Assembly (NCBI RefSeq): GCF_004923295.1
Contig: NZ_CP039638.1
Coordinates: forward strand, 248,001 to 312,000
DNA: 64,000 nt
Source of the DNA: Azospirillum sp. TSH100
GTDB taxonomy: Bacteria > Pseudomonadota > Alphaproteobacteria > Azospirillales > Azospirillaceae
Reading direction: 5' to 3'
Part shown: positions 48,960 through 58,085 of the stretch, in pieces
Layout of the letters: each line of letters begins with the position of its first letter
Position numbering within the stretch: the stretch's first letter is position 1
Program-made: the position numbers and the translations under genes
Notes under the pieces: generated by a model
Seen by the model: the letters and a program-made list of their open reading frames with translations, nothing else
Told to the model about the DNA's origin: nothing
Database searches by the model: none

Positions 48960-51142
48960 GCGAGCTGTTCGACCAGTTCGTCGTCGAGGCGCAGGAGCTG
49001 CTTGAGACCGCCGGCGCCGCCCTGCTGGCGCTGGAGCGCGATCCCGCCGACCGCGCCTCGGTGGACGAGCTGTTCCGCGCCTTCCACACGCTGAAGGGGG
49101 CGAGCGCCCTGTTCGACATGGCGCCCTTCACCCGGCTGGTCCATGCCGGGGAGGACACGCTGTCGCTGCTGCGCGACGGCCGGCGCGCCATGACCCCCGA
49201 GCTGGCCGACCGGTTGTTCCGCGCGCTCGACCAGTGCGCCCGCTGGGTGGCGGCGCTGGAGGAGGCCGGCGCGCTGCCCGGCGATGCCGGGCAAGCGGCG
49301 GGGACGCTGGTGCGCGGGCTGTCGGGTGAACCGGCGGGCGGGGATGCCGCCGTCGATGGCAGGGCGGCGGACGCTTTTCCCTGGGCGGCGGCGTTGACGG
49401 ACGCGGAGCGCACTGCCGTGGGCGATGGCGCGCTGACCGCCATCGACTACACTCCCGACCCGGAGTGCTTCTTCACCGGTGACGACCCGCTGGCGCTGTT
49501 CCGCCGGGTGCCCGACCTGCGGCTGCTGCGGATCGAGCCGGTGGAGCCGCTGCCACCCCTGGCGCAGATGGACCCCTACCGCTGCATCCTGCGCTTCCAC
49601 GCGCTGAGCGGTGCCGGGATGGAGGCGGTGACGCCGGCCTTCCGCAGCGTGCCCGATCAGGTGCGGATCGGCAGCGTCGTGCTGGCCCCTGTCGTGGCAT
49701 CGCCTTCCGCCGCGGCGCCGGACTCGCTGGCGGCGGCCATGCTGGCCGAGCAGGCGCGCATCCTCGATCTGCCCGGCGGCACCGCCGAGCGGCAGGCCCG
49801 CGGCGCCGCCGTCGCCCGTGCGGTCGCCGCGATCCTGACGGCGCTGGGACGCCCGATGGAGCGTGGCGCCGTTGAGGCCGCCTGCATCGATGGCGGGACG
49901 CTGCGCCGCTTCCTTGTGGATGGACCGGCGGAAAGGCAGCCGGTCGCCGAACCGCGCCCCGTCGCTTCCACCGCCTCCTGGGCGTCGCGCCGCGCCCTGC
50001 GGGTGGAGCCGGAGCGGATGGACGCGCTGATGGCGCTGGTCGGCGAACTGTCGGTGGTGAAGGGACAGCTGGGGCCGCTGGTCCGCCGCGCCGGAGACGG
50101 CGACCTCGCCCGCGACCTGAAGGGATTCTCCGCCCGGCTGGACGGTCTGGTCGGCGACCTGCGCCATGCCGCGCTGCGGCTGCGCCTGCTGCCGCTGGCC
50201 CGCGTTTTCGATCCGCTGCCCCGGCTGGTCCGCGACACCGCCCGCCGGCTGGACAAGACGGTCGAGCTGGTGCTGGAGGGGGCGGAGACGGAGGCCGACA
50301 AGGACATCCTCGACGTGCTGGGCGAGCCGCTGCTGCATCTGGTGCGCAACGCGCTGGACCATGGCATCGAGTCGCCGGAGCGGCGGACCGCCGCCGGCAA
50401 GCCGCCGGGCGGGACGCTGCGGCTCCGCGCCTTCCAGGACAAGGGCGGCGTGGTGGTGGAGGTGTCGGACGACGGCGCCGGCATCGACCCCGCCGCCATG
50501 CGCCGCGCCGCCGTCGCCAAGGGGCTGCTGGAGCCGGAGGCCGCCGCTGCCCTGACCGATGCCGACGCGGTGCGGCTGGTCTTCGCCCCCGGATTCAGCA
50601 CCGCCGGCAGCGTGTCCGACCTGTCCGGCCGCGGCGTCGGCATGGATGCGGTGCGCGCGGCGGTGGAACGGGCCGGCGGCCGGGTCGAGATCGCCTCGAC
50701 TCCCGGCAGCGGTACCCGCGTGCGGCTGGCGTTGCCGCTGACGCTCAGCATCACCCGCGTCGTGGTGGTGGAGGCGGCGGGATCGCTCTACGGCATTCCG
50801 GTGGCGGTGGTCGGCGGTGTCCAGCGGGTGGCGCGGACCGAAATCCGCGCGGTGAAGCGGGCGGAAAGCGTCGTGCTGCGCGACCGGGTGGTGCCGCTGG
50901 TGCGTCTGCGCCGCCTGCTGGGCCAGCCCGATGACGGGCGCGGGCGCGAGGCCGACTGCGTGGTTCTGGCCGAACTGGGCGACGGGCCGGTCGCCGTGGC
51001 GGTGGACGATGTCGGCGAGCGCGCCGACGTGGTGCTGCGCCCGATGAGCGGGGTTCTGCGGGGCTTGCGCGGCTATGCCGGCACGGCGGTGCTGGGCGAT
51101 GGCCGGCTGATCCTGGTGCTCGATCTGCGGGAGCTGTTGTGA
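48956..51142 (+). CDS. cheA: Chemotaxis histidine kinase
   Basis: CheA is the kinase of the pathway. The 728-residue protein has an N-terminal Hpt domain with phospho-His44 in FRAFHTLKGASALFDM. A less usual middle segment with DYTPDPECFFTGDDPLALFRRVPDLRLLRIEP follows (about 160-200). Then come the dimerisation domain (ERMDALMALVGELSVVKGQL), a kinase core with LLHLVRNALDHGIESPE, VSDDGAGIDP and SDLSGRGVGMDAVRAAV, and a C-terminal CheW-like domain. The ATG at 48956 overlaps cheY. The middle segment replaces the ordinary CheY-binding P2. Confidence 0.95.
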   Translation: MSELFDQFVVEAQELLETAGAALLALERDPADRASVDELFRAFHTLKGASALFDMAPFTRLVHAGEDTLSLLRDGRRAMTPELADRLFRALDQCARWVAALEEAGALPGDAGQAAGTLVRGLSGEPAGGDAAVDGRAADAFPWAAALTDAERTAVGDGALTAIDYTPDPECFFTGDDPLALFRRVPDLRLLRIEPVEPLPPLAQMDPYRCILRFHALSGAGMEAVTPAFRSVPDQVRIGSVVLAPVVASPSAAAPDSLAAAMLAEQARILDLPGGTAERQARGAAVARAVAAILTALGRPMERGAVEAACIDGGTLRRFLVDGPAERQPVAEPRPVASTASWASRRALRVEPERMDALMALVGELSVVKGQLGPLVRRAGDGDLARDLKGFSARLDGLVGDLRHAALRLRLLPLARVFDPLPRLVRDTARRLDKTVELVLEGAETEADKDILDVLGEPLLHLVRNALDHGIESPERRTAAGKPPGGTLRLRAFQDKGGVVVEVSDDGAGIDPAAMRRAAVAKGLLEPEAAAALTDADAVRLVFAPGFSTAGSVSDLSGRGVGMDAVRAAVERAGGRVEIASTPGSGTRVRLALPLTLSITRVVVVEAAGSLYGIPVAVVGGVQRVARTEIRAVKRAESVVLRDRVVPLVRLRRLLGQPDDGRGREADCVVLAELGDGPVAVAVDDVGERADVVLRPMSGVLRGLRGYAGTAVLGDGRLILVLDLRELL

Positions 51143-51381
51143 TGCCGATCCGCTATGACGCCGACCTTGCCCGCTTCGAGGCCGCCTGCACGGTGGAGGA
51201 TGCCCTGCCGCTCGCCGAATGGCTGGAGGCGACGGTGGCCCCCCGCATCGACCTGTCCGCCTGCACCGATCTGCACACGGCACTGCTGCAACTGCTGCTG
51301 GCGGCAAGGCCGGTGCTGGCGGCGGGGCCGGCGGATGCGTTTCTGGCCCGGTGGGCGGGAGCGGTGCTGCGAGTGGAGTGA
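51142..51381 (+). CDS. Small STAS-like protein closing the chemosensory operon
   Basis: The product is 79 residues from the ATG at 51142 (or 80 from the GTG at 51139, immediately before it), starting at the cheA stop codon. The pattern FEAACTVEDALPLAEWLEA ... IDLSACTDLHTALLQLLLAARPVL resembles a minimal STAS domain of the anti-sigma-factor antagonist type. No phosphorylatable Ser is certain. Position suggests an accessory of the che pathway; function is inferred. Confidence 0.65.
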   Translation: MPIRYDADLARFEAACTVEDALPLAEWLEATVAPRIDLSACTDLHTALLQLLLAARPVLAAGPADAFLARWAGAVLRVE

Positions 51382-51466
51382 TCGTCGCGGACATCCCGTT
51401 CCGGGCCGTCAGTTCCGCCTTTGATTCGATTCACGCGGCCGCAGCAACCGGCCGTGCCCCTGAACG

Positions 51467-51500
51467 AAAACGGGCCCCTCCCGGTCGGAAGGAGCCCGTT
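51467..51500 (-). terminator. Intrinsic terminator of the RND efflux operon
   Basis: On the minus strand ACGGGCTCCTTCC and GGGAGGGGCCCGT form a stem with a short loop and one bulge, followed by TTTT. It lies 26 bases after the RND permease stop codon. The same stem could slow transcription from the che operon on the other strand, but that side lacks a T-run. Confidence 0.75.
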
Positions 51501-51525
51501 CTGTCTGAGGGTGCCCGACGGCGCG

Positions 51526-54500
51526 TCAGGTCATGCTGCGCAGCTGCTCCGCCCGGCCGGAGCGCGAGGCGGCGTAATGGTCCTTGGCCAGCAGGGTGTA
51601 GACCGCCGGCAGGACGAACAGCGTGAACAGCGTGCCGATCAGCATGCCGGACACGATGACCAGACCGATGGAGAAGCGGCTGGCCGCACCGGCGCCCGCC
51701 GCGGTCAGCAGCGGCAGCAGGCCGACCACCATCGCCGCGGTGGTCATCAGGATCGGACGCAGGCGGACGCGGGCGGCATGCTCGATCGCGGTGCGGCGGT
51801 CGACCCCCTCGTTGAGCTGCATCTCGCGGGCGAACTCCACCAGCAGGATGCCGTGCTTGGAGATCAGGCCGATCAGCGTCACCAGACCGACCTGGGTGTA
51901 GATGTTCATGGTGGCGGCGCCGAAGAACAGCGGCAGCAGCGCCCCGCAGATCGACATCGGCACCGACACCAGGATCACCAGCGGGTCGCGCAGCGACTCG
52001 AACTGCGCCGCCAGCACCAGATAGATCACGATCAGCGCGAAGGCGAAGGTGACCATCAGCTGGCTGCCCTCCGTCACGAACTGCCGCGATTCCGACAGGT
52101 AGGCGTGGTTGAAGCCGGCCGGCAACTGGATGCGCGCCTGCTGCTCCAGGAAGTCGACGACCTGTCCCATGGAGACGCCCGGCATCGGCACGGCGGAGAA
52201 GGTGGCCGAGGGCAGCTGATTGTACTTGTTCAGCGCATTGGGCTCCACCGCCGTTTCCACCGACACCACGGTGGACAGTGGGATCTGGGCGCCCGATCCG
52301 GAGGTGACGTAGTAGTTGGTCAGCGACTCGGGCGTCAGACGCTCGGCCCGCGGCACCTGGGGAATGACCTCGTAGGAGCGGCCGTTCAGGTTGAAGCGGT
52401 TGACGTAGTTGCCGCCGACCAGCACCGCCAGCGTGTCGCCCACCGACTTCATCGACAGGCCGAGGTCGGCCGCCTTGGCGCGGTCGATCTTCAGCCGGAC
52501 GACCGGGCTGTCATATTTCAGGTCGGTGTCGGTGACGATGAACATGCCGCTTTTGGTGGCGGCGTCCTTGATCCGCTCGATGGCGTCGAAAATGGTGCGG
52601 TAATCGCCGGGGCTGGAGATCACCATCTGTACCGGCAGGCCGCCGGTGGAGCCGGGCAGGGCCGGCGGCGACACCAGGAACACGTTGATGCCGGTCACCT
52701 TGCCCAGCTCGGCCTGGGCCAGCGGCTGGAGTTGCTTGGCCGACCGCGCTCGCTCGCCCCACGGCTTCAGGATCATGCCCGCGAAGCCCTGGTTCAGGGT
52801 CGGCACGCCGGTCAGGACGAAGCGCGTGTCGGTCTCCGGGAAGCTGGCGAAGGTGTCGTCGATCTGCTTCCCGAAACTGTCGATATAGTCGAGGTTGGCA
52901 TACTGCGGCGCCTTGGAGATGCCGAACAGGATGCCCTGGTCCTCCTCCGGCGCCAGTTCCGCCATGGTGTTGGCGAACAGGTAGCCGACCGACAGCAGGA
53001 TGCCGACGGCGAACAGCAGGGTCGCGGCACGATAGTCCAGCATGCCGTGCAGCCGCCGCTCGTACCATCCGGCCAGCCGCTCGAACTGGCGGTCGAGGAA
53101 GGCGGCGAAGCGGCCCGGCTTTCCCTCCTTCAGGATGATGGAGCACATCATCGGCGACAGCGTCAGCGCCACCACGCCCGATACGATCACCGATGCGGCG
53201 AGCGTGAAGGCGAATTCGCGGAACAGCGCGCCGGTCAGGCCGCCCAGCAGGCCGATGGGGGCGTAGACCGCCGCCAGGGTGATGGTCATCGAGATGACCG
53301 GTCCGATGATCTCGCGCGCGCCGATCAGCGAGGCGGCGACCGCCGATTTTCCATGCTCGATGTGCCGGTGGATGTTCTCCACCACCACGATGGCGTCGTC
53401 GACCACGAGGCCGATGGCGAGCACCATCGCCAGCAGCGTCAGCAGGTTCAGCGAGAAGCCCAAAGCCAGCATGAAGGTGGCGGCGCCGACGATGGACAGC
53501 GGGATGGTGACGATCGGGATCAGAACCGACCGGAAGGAGCCCAGGAACAGGAAAATGACGACGATGACGATGGCGACCGCCTCGACCAGCGTCTTCACCA
53601 CCTCGTCGATGGATGCCTGGATGAAGCGGGTGCTGTCATAGACGATTTCCATCTTCATGCCGGGCGGCAGGTTGCGCCGCAGGTCCGGCTCCATCTTGCG
53701 GATGTCGGCGACGATGTTCAGCGGGTTGCCGGTGGGGGTGGCGTCGACGCCGATGAAGATCGCCTGCTGGCCGTTCATCGCCACGCTGGCATCGAAGCTC
53801 TTGGAGCTGAGTTCGACCGTGGCGATGTCGCGCATGCGCACCAGCGCCCCGTCCTTCGCCTTCACCACCATGTCGCGGAACTGGTCGACGTCGGTCAGGC
53901 CGGTGTTGGCGGTGACGTTGGAGACGACGAAGACGCCCTTCGCCTGACCGGGGGCCGACTGGTAGTTGTTGGCGGCGATGGCCGCCGACACGTCGGCCGG
54001 CGAGATGTTGCGCGCCGCCATCTTGGCAGGGTCGAGCCACAGCCGCATGGCGAAGGTCTGGCCGCCCAGGATCTTGGCCTGCGCCACACCCTCCACCGTT
54101 GACAGCACCGGCTGCACCACGCGGGTCAGATAGTCGGAGATCGCCGCACCCGACAGGTCGGGGCTGGAGAAGCCCATATAGAGGATCGAGGTCGTCTCGC
54201 CGGTCGATTTCAGGATGATCGGGTCGTTGGCCTCCTTCGGAAGCTGGTATTTGACCTGATTGACCTTCGCCATCACGTCGGTCATCGCGACGTTGGGGTC
54301 GAAGTTCAGCCTGACATAGGCGGTGACGACGCTCTGTCCCTGGGTGGAGGAGGAGGTGAGATAGTCGAGCCCCTCCGCCGTCGCCACCGCCTGTTCGATC
54401 GGCGTGGCGATGAAGCCCTGCATCAGCTCCGGCGAGGCGCCGGGATAGCTGGTGGTCACGGTGATGACCGTGTTCTGCAATTGCGGATACTGCCGGATCG

Positions 54501-54600
54501 GCAGTTCCAGCAGGGCGCGGGCGCCGACCAGCAGGAGCAGCAGGCTGACCACGAGCGACAGGACGGGCCGGCGGATGAAGATGTCGGTGAAACTGCCCAT
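51526..54600 (-). CDS. RND efflux transporter, inner-membrane pump
   Basis: The 1024-residue proton-driven pump has the HAE-1 family layout: IFIRRPVLSLVVSLLLLLVGARAL at the start, two large periplasmic loops and about twelve membrane segments. The segment LLAMVLAIGLVVDDAIVVVENIHRH carries the conserved Asp pair of the proton relay. The N-terminal segment and QYPQLQNTVITVTTSYPGASPE place it with MexF/AcrB-like drug exporters. No outer-membrane channel gene is nearby, so a TolC encoded elsewhere would be used. It follows its adaptor gene by ten bases and is repressed, probably, by the adjacent TetR protein. Confidence 0.95.
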   Translation of the reverse strand: MGSFTDIFIRRPVLSLVVSLLLLLVGARALLELPIRQYPQLQNTVITVTTSYPGASPELMQGFIATPIEQAVATAEGLDYLTSSSTQGQSVVTAYVRLNFDPNVAMTDVMAKVNQVKYQLPKEANDPIILKSTGETTSILYMGFSSPDLSGAAISDYLTRVVQPVLSTVEGVAQAKILGGQTFAMRLWLDPAKMAARNISPADVSAAIAANNYQSAPGQAKGVFVVSNVTANTGLTDVDQFRDMVVKAKDGALVRMRDIATVELSSKSFDASVAMNGQQAIFIGVDATPTGNPLNIVADIRKMEPDLRRNLPPGMKMEIVYDSTRFIQASIDEVVKTLVEAVAIVIVVIFLFLGSFRSVLIPIVTIPLSIVGAATFMLALGFSLNLLTLLAMVLAIGLVVDDAIVVVENIHRHIEHGKSAVAASLIGAREIIGPVISMTITLAAVYAPIGLLGGLTGALFREFAFTLAASVIVSGVVALTLSPMMCSIILKEGKPGRFAAFLDRQFERLAGWYERRLHGMLDYRAATLLFAVGILLSVGYLFANTMAELAPEEDQGILFGISKAPQYANLDYIDSFGKQIDDTFASFPETDTRFVLTGVPTLNQGFAGMILKPWGERARSAKQLQPLAQAELGKVTGINVFLVSPPALPGSTGGLPVQMVISSPGDYRTIFDAIERIKDAATKSGMFIVTDTDLKYDSPVVRLKIDRAKAADLGLSMKSVGDTLAVLVGGNYVNRFNLNGRSYEVIPQVPRAERLTPESLTNYYVTSGSGAQIPLSTVVSVETAVEPNALNKYNQLPSATFSAVPMPGVSMGQVVDFLEQQARIQLPAGFNHAYLSESRQFVTEGSQLMVTFAFALIVIYLVLAAQFESLRDPLVILVSVPMSICGALLPLFFGAATMNIYTQVGLVTLIGLISKHGILLVEFAREMQLNEGVDRRTAIEHAARVRLRPILMTTAAMVVGLLPLLTAAGAGAASRFSIGLVIVSGMLIGTLFTLFVLPAVYTLLAKDHYAASRSGRAEQLRSMT

Positions 54601-54610
54601 GGCGTCGGCC

Positions 54611-55855
54611 TCAGTTCTGCGGCAGGGTCTGCGGCGGGGTCAGCGGGTTGCCCTCCGCCGGGACCACGGCCGCACCGTTGGCGAGCTTAAGCTGGCCGGA
54701 CACCACGACGCGGTCGCCGGGGTTAAGGCCGCTGCGGATTTCCACCCGGTTGGCGAGACGGTCGCCGACCTTCACCGCCTTGCGCTCCACCACCATCTGC
54801 TCCTTGCCGTCCTGCCCCTTGTGCTGGGTCGCGACGAAGACGGAGTCGCCGTAGACGGTGTAGTCGACCGCGGTTTCCGGAACGGTCAGCGTGTTGGGCT
54901 GCGGCGGCAGGACGACGCGGACATTGGCGAACATGCCCGGCCGCAGCTGGCGTTCGCGGTTGTCCATGGTCGCCTGGACCTTCACGGCGCGGGTGTCGGC
55001 GCTGACCTGCGGTTCGATGGTGGTGATCTTCGCCTCGAAATCGCGGCCGGGCAGGGCGTCGACGTTGATCAGCACGCCCTGGCCGACCGACAGCTTCGGC
55101 AGCGCCTGCTCCGGCAGGGTGAAGTTGATGTAGAGCTGCGACAGGTCGGTCAGCGTCACGATGGTGGCGCCGGGATTGACGTAGTCGCCGACATTGACCT
55201 GACGGATGCCGAGATCGCCGTCGAACGGCGCCTTGATCAGCTTCTGGCCGATCAGCGCGCTGGTGCGCTTCATGTTCGCGTTGATCTCGTCGAGCTGCGC
55301 CTGATACTGGTCGACGTTGCTCTGCGGCGTCGCCTGGCTGCGGCGCAAGTCGCGGTAGCGCTCCAGGTTCAGCTCCGCCAGCCGCGCCTGGGCCCGCTGG
55401 GCCAGCAGGTCGGCCTGTTCGGTGGCGTCGTTCAGCTGCACCAGCGGGTCGCCGGCCTTGACGCGGGTGCCCGATTCGAAGGGGATGCGGTCGACGCGGC
55501 CGGCAACCTCGGGGGCCACCGTCACCTGACGCGCCGCCTGGAGCGTGCCGATCGCCGACAGGTATTTCGGGATGGTCTGCACCGACGCCTCGGCCAGCGC
55601 CACCGGGGTGGGCGGCGGCTTGTTGTTGGCGAAGAAGTCGGCGATCGCCTTGGCGCGGAAAGTGTTGAAACCGTAAAGCGCCGCACCCAGCAGCCCCAGA
55701 ATCACGAGCGTGATGATGATGCGCAGGGTCAGCCGTCCGCGCGTCACCGGCTTGCGGGGCGGCGGGGCGGCGGGCGGGGGAGGCGTCCCGTGGCCCGGCT
55801 CGGACGCCGGGTGGCCGAATGACGTCTCGGTCTTTGGCGATTGGTCCAGGGTCAC
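54611..55855 (-). CDS. RND efflux periplasmic adaptor (membrane fusion protein)
   Basis: The 414-residue protein has a Pro-rich cytoplasmic N-terminus, one membrane anchor (LRIIITLVILGLLGAALYGF, about 44-63), a lipoyl/barrel-sandwich domain (TVAPEVAGRVDRIPFESGTRVKAGDPLVQLND), an alpha-hairpin, and a beta-barrel with LIKAPFDGDLGIRQVNVGDYVNPG. It bridges the pump and the outer-membrane channel. The start codon lies six bases from the TetR stop; the order is tetR-adaptor-pump. Confidence 0.94.
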   Translation of the reverse strand: MTLDQSPKTETSFGHPASEPGHGTPPPPAAPPPRKPVTRGRLTLRIIITLVILGLLGAALYGFNTFRAKAIADFFANNKPPPTPVALAEASVQTIPKYLSAIGTLQAARQVTVAPEVAGRVDRIPFESGTRVKAGDPLVQLNDATEQADLLAQRAQARLAELNLERYRDLRRSQATPQSNVDQYQAQLDEINANMKRTSALIGQKLIKAPFDGDLGIRQVNVGDYVNPGATIVTLTDLSQLYINFTLPEQALPKLSVGQGVLINVDALPGRDFEAKITTIEPQVSADTRAVKVQATMDNRERQLRPGMFANVRVVLPPQPNTLTVPETAVDYTVYGDSVFVATQHKGQDGKEQMVVERKAVKVGDRLANRVEIRSGLNPGDRVVVSGQLKLANGAAVVPAEGNPLTPPQTLPQN

Positions 55856-55861
55856 GATCGG

Positions 55862-56611
55862 CTACTCCGGTCTCTCGGGTGTGGGTTCGTCATTGTCGGG
55901 TCCGCCATCTGAAGTCGGCTCAGGCGGCACCGGTGGTGGCGGTACGAAGGGAAAGCGCCCGCCGCGTTCATGCGCGGCGATGGTGGTGTCGCTCAGGCCG
56001 AGCCCTCGCAGGATGAACCAGATGGTCTGGCGCGCAAGGTCGGGACGGCCGCAAGGGTAGGGAACGATGGCTCCGCCGGACAGGCAGACGGTCGCCATCA
56101 TCTCGCACAGATGCTCGGCAAGCCAGAATCCGTTTTCCGCATCGACCGGTCCCGCCACCAGATCGCCGGCGGCGGTCGCGGCCTCGATGGAGGAGGCGAC
56201 GCAGGGCAGGAAGCGGTTGCGGATGCCCTCGAACACCTGCCGCATGAACTCGCCGTCCTCCAGCAGGCTGATGATCGACAGGCGATGGCGGGCACGTTCA
56301 TTCTGATCGGTCGGCAGTTCGATCACGAAATAGTGCACCAGCCCCTGGATGATCTGCACCAGCGTGTCGGTGCCCGGCGGCAGTGCCACCAGCCGTTCAT
56401 ATTCCGGGTCGCCATCGATGCAGCTGAGGAAGATCGCTTCGTACAGCGAGGCTTTCGACGGGAAATGCTTGAAGATCAGCGCTTCCGACACGCCGGCGGC
56501 CTGGGCGATCTCCCGGGTGGTGGTCGCGGCGAAGCCCTTGCGTGCGAACAGCGGCAAGGCGGCGTCGAGGATCGCCCGCTTGCGGGCGTGGCTGTCGAGG
56601 CGGGGGGCCAT
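55862..56611 (-). CDS. TetR-family repressor of the efflux operon
   Basis: The 249-residue protein has a typical TetR DNA-binding N-terminus (RKRAILDAALPLFARKGFAATTTREIAQAAGVSEALIFKHFPSKASLYEAIF, about 9-60) and a ligand-binding C-terminal domain, ending in a Pro-rich tail. It is the first gene of the tetR-adaptor-pump set on the same strand. The palindrome just upstream of its start is the likely operator, so it should repress itself and the pump. The inducer is unknown. Confidence 0.92.
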   Translation of the reverse strand: MAPRLDSHARKRAILDAALPLFARKGFAATTTREIAQAAGVSEALIFKHFPSKASLYEAIFLSCIDGDPEYERLVALPPGTDTLVQIIQGLVHYFVIELPTDQNERARHRLSIISLLEDGEFMRQVFEGIRNRFLPCVASSIEAATAAGDLVAGPVDAENGFWLAEHLCEMMATVCLSGGAIVPYPCGRPDLARQTIWFILRGLGLSDTTIAAHERGGRFPFVPPPPVPPEPTSDGGPDNDEPTPERPE

Positions 56612-56641
56612 CGGGGATGCTGGATCAGTCGCTTGTGATAA

Positions 56642-56657
56642 GTGAGTGCTTACTCAC
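56642..56657. promoter_or_regulatory. Candidate TetR operator (GTGAGT-GCTT-ACTCAC)
   Basis: This is a perfect 6-bp inverted repeat with a 4-bp spacer, 31 bases upstream of the tetR start. Palindromes with TGAGT/ACTCA half-sites are typical for TetR-type drug-efflux repressors. The remaining bases to puuD (56658-56871) hold no gene. Confidence 0.7.
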
Positions 56658-56871
56658 CTTGCTGGCGGAGGTATAGCTTGGGTGCGTCATTCTGTCCATG
56701 GGTTTGGCGGGGCCGGCGCGGGTCTCCTGTCCGGCCCCTGACAGGACGCGGAACCAGCCCGCCATCTTTCGTCATTTTTTGAAGCTGTTGGGATGGACGA
56801 GTGGTTTTCCGCACCCGCACACTCGCCTTACAGTCAAGCCATCGATCTCGACCGGAAGGAGCGTGCGCGCG

Positions 56872-58050
56872 ATGGAGCCCATCCTGTGGGAATGGATCAA
56901 CGCCCTGGCGCGGTGGCTGCACGTCATCACCGCCATCGCCTGGATCGGATCGTCCTTCTACTTCATCCATCTCGACGCCTCGCTGCGCAAGCGGACGGGG
57001 GCGCCGGCCGGGACGGCGGGCGACGCCTGGCAGATCCATGGCGGCGGCTTCTACCACATGACCAAATACATGGTCGCGCCGCAGCAGCTGCCGGAGGAGC
57101 TGACCTGGTTCAAGTGGGAATCCTACGCGACCTGGCTCAGCGGCTTCTTCCTGATGTGCGTGCTGTATTACCGCGGTGCCGACCTGTTCCTGATCGACCA
57201 GGACGTGCTGGCGCTCAGCCCCTGGCAGGCGGTGGCGATCAGCGCCGGCGCGCTGGTGGCGGGCTGGGTCGCCTATGACCTGATGTGCAAGTCGCCGCTG
57301 GGCCGCAACGACGGGACGCTCGCCATCGCCGGCTTCGTCATGCTGGTGGCGACCGCCTGGGGCATGACGAAGATCTTCAGCGGGCGGGGCGCCATGCTGC
57401 AGGTCGGTGCCCTGATGGCGACGATGATGGCCTGCAACGTCTTCATGCTGATCATCCCCAACCAGCGCAAGACCGTGGCCGCGCTGCTGCGTGGCGAGAC
57501 GCCGGACCCGTCGCTGGGCAAGAAGGCGAAGCAGCGCTCGCTGCACAACAACTATCTGACCCTGCCGGTCGTCTTCCTGATGCTGTCCAACCATTATCCG
57601 CTGGTCAGCTCCACCCGCTACAACTGGGTGATGGTGGCTCTGGTTCTGGTGGTCGGTACGGCGATCCGCCATTTCTTCAACAGCCGCCATGCCGGCAAGC
57701 CGACGCCCTGGTGGACCTGGGGGGTGGCCGCCGCCGGCATGCTGGCCTGCATCTGGCTCAGCACTTTCGGTCCGGCCAATGCCGCCACGGCTCCGGTCAA
57801 GGTCGGCTTCAATCAGGTGGAGGAGATCGTCGCCACCCGGTGCAGCATGTGCCACGCCGCCCAGCCGGTGTGGGAGGGCATCGCCACCCCGCCGCGCGGC
57901 GTCGTGCTGGAGGGCGACGGCATCCGCCGCCATGCCGACCAGATCCGGCTGCAAGCCGGCTACAGCAGCGCCATGCCTCCCGCCAACATCACCGGAATCA
58001 CCCCGCAGGAACGCGCGGTGTTGGCGGCGTGGTCCGGGGACATTAAGTAA
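56872..58050 (+). CDS. puuD: Urate hydroxylase PuuD
   Basis: The 392-residue protein has about eight membrane segments, beginning with EWINALARWLHVITAIAWIGSSFYFIHLDASLRK. A periplasmic C-terminal cytochrome c domain carries the heme site CSMCH (about 325-329) and an axial-Met candidate in SSAMPPANIT. PuuD is the membrane-bound urate oxidase replacement found in alphaproteobacteria, converting urate to 5-hydroxyisourate. The ATG at 56872 follows GGAAGGAG. It is followed 35 bases later by guanine deaminase, so the two form a purine-degradation pair. Confidence 0.93.
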   Translation: MEPILWEWINALARWLHVITAIAWIGSSFYFIHLDASLRKRTGAPAGTAGDAWQIHGGGFYHMTKYMVAPQQLPEELTWFKWESYATWLSGFFLMCVLYYRGADLFLIDQDVLALSPWQAVAISAGALVAGWVAYDLMCKSPLGRNDGTLAIAGFVMLVATAWGMTKIFSGRGAMLQVGALMATMMACNVFMLIIPNQRKTVAALLRGETPDPSLGKKAKQRSLHNNYLTLPVVFLMLSNHYPLVSSTRYNWVMVALVLVVGTAIRHFFNSRHAGKPTPWWTWGVAAAGMLACIWLSTFGPANAATAPVKVGFNQVEEIVATRCSMCHAAQPVWEGIATPPRGVVLEGDGIRRHADQIRLQAGYSSAMPPANITGITPQERAVLAAWSGDIK

Positions 58051-58085
58051 CCCTCCCTCACAGTGCTCCATCGAACCGGAACCCT

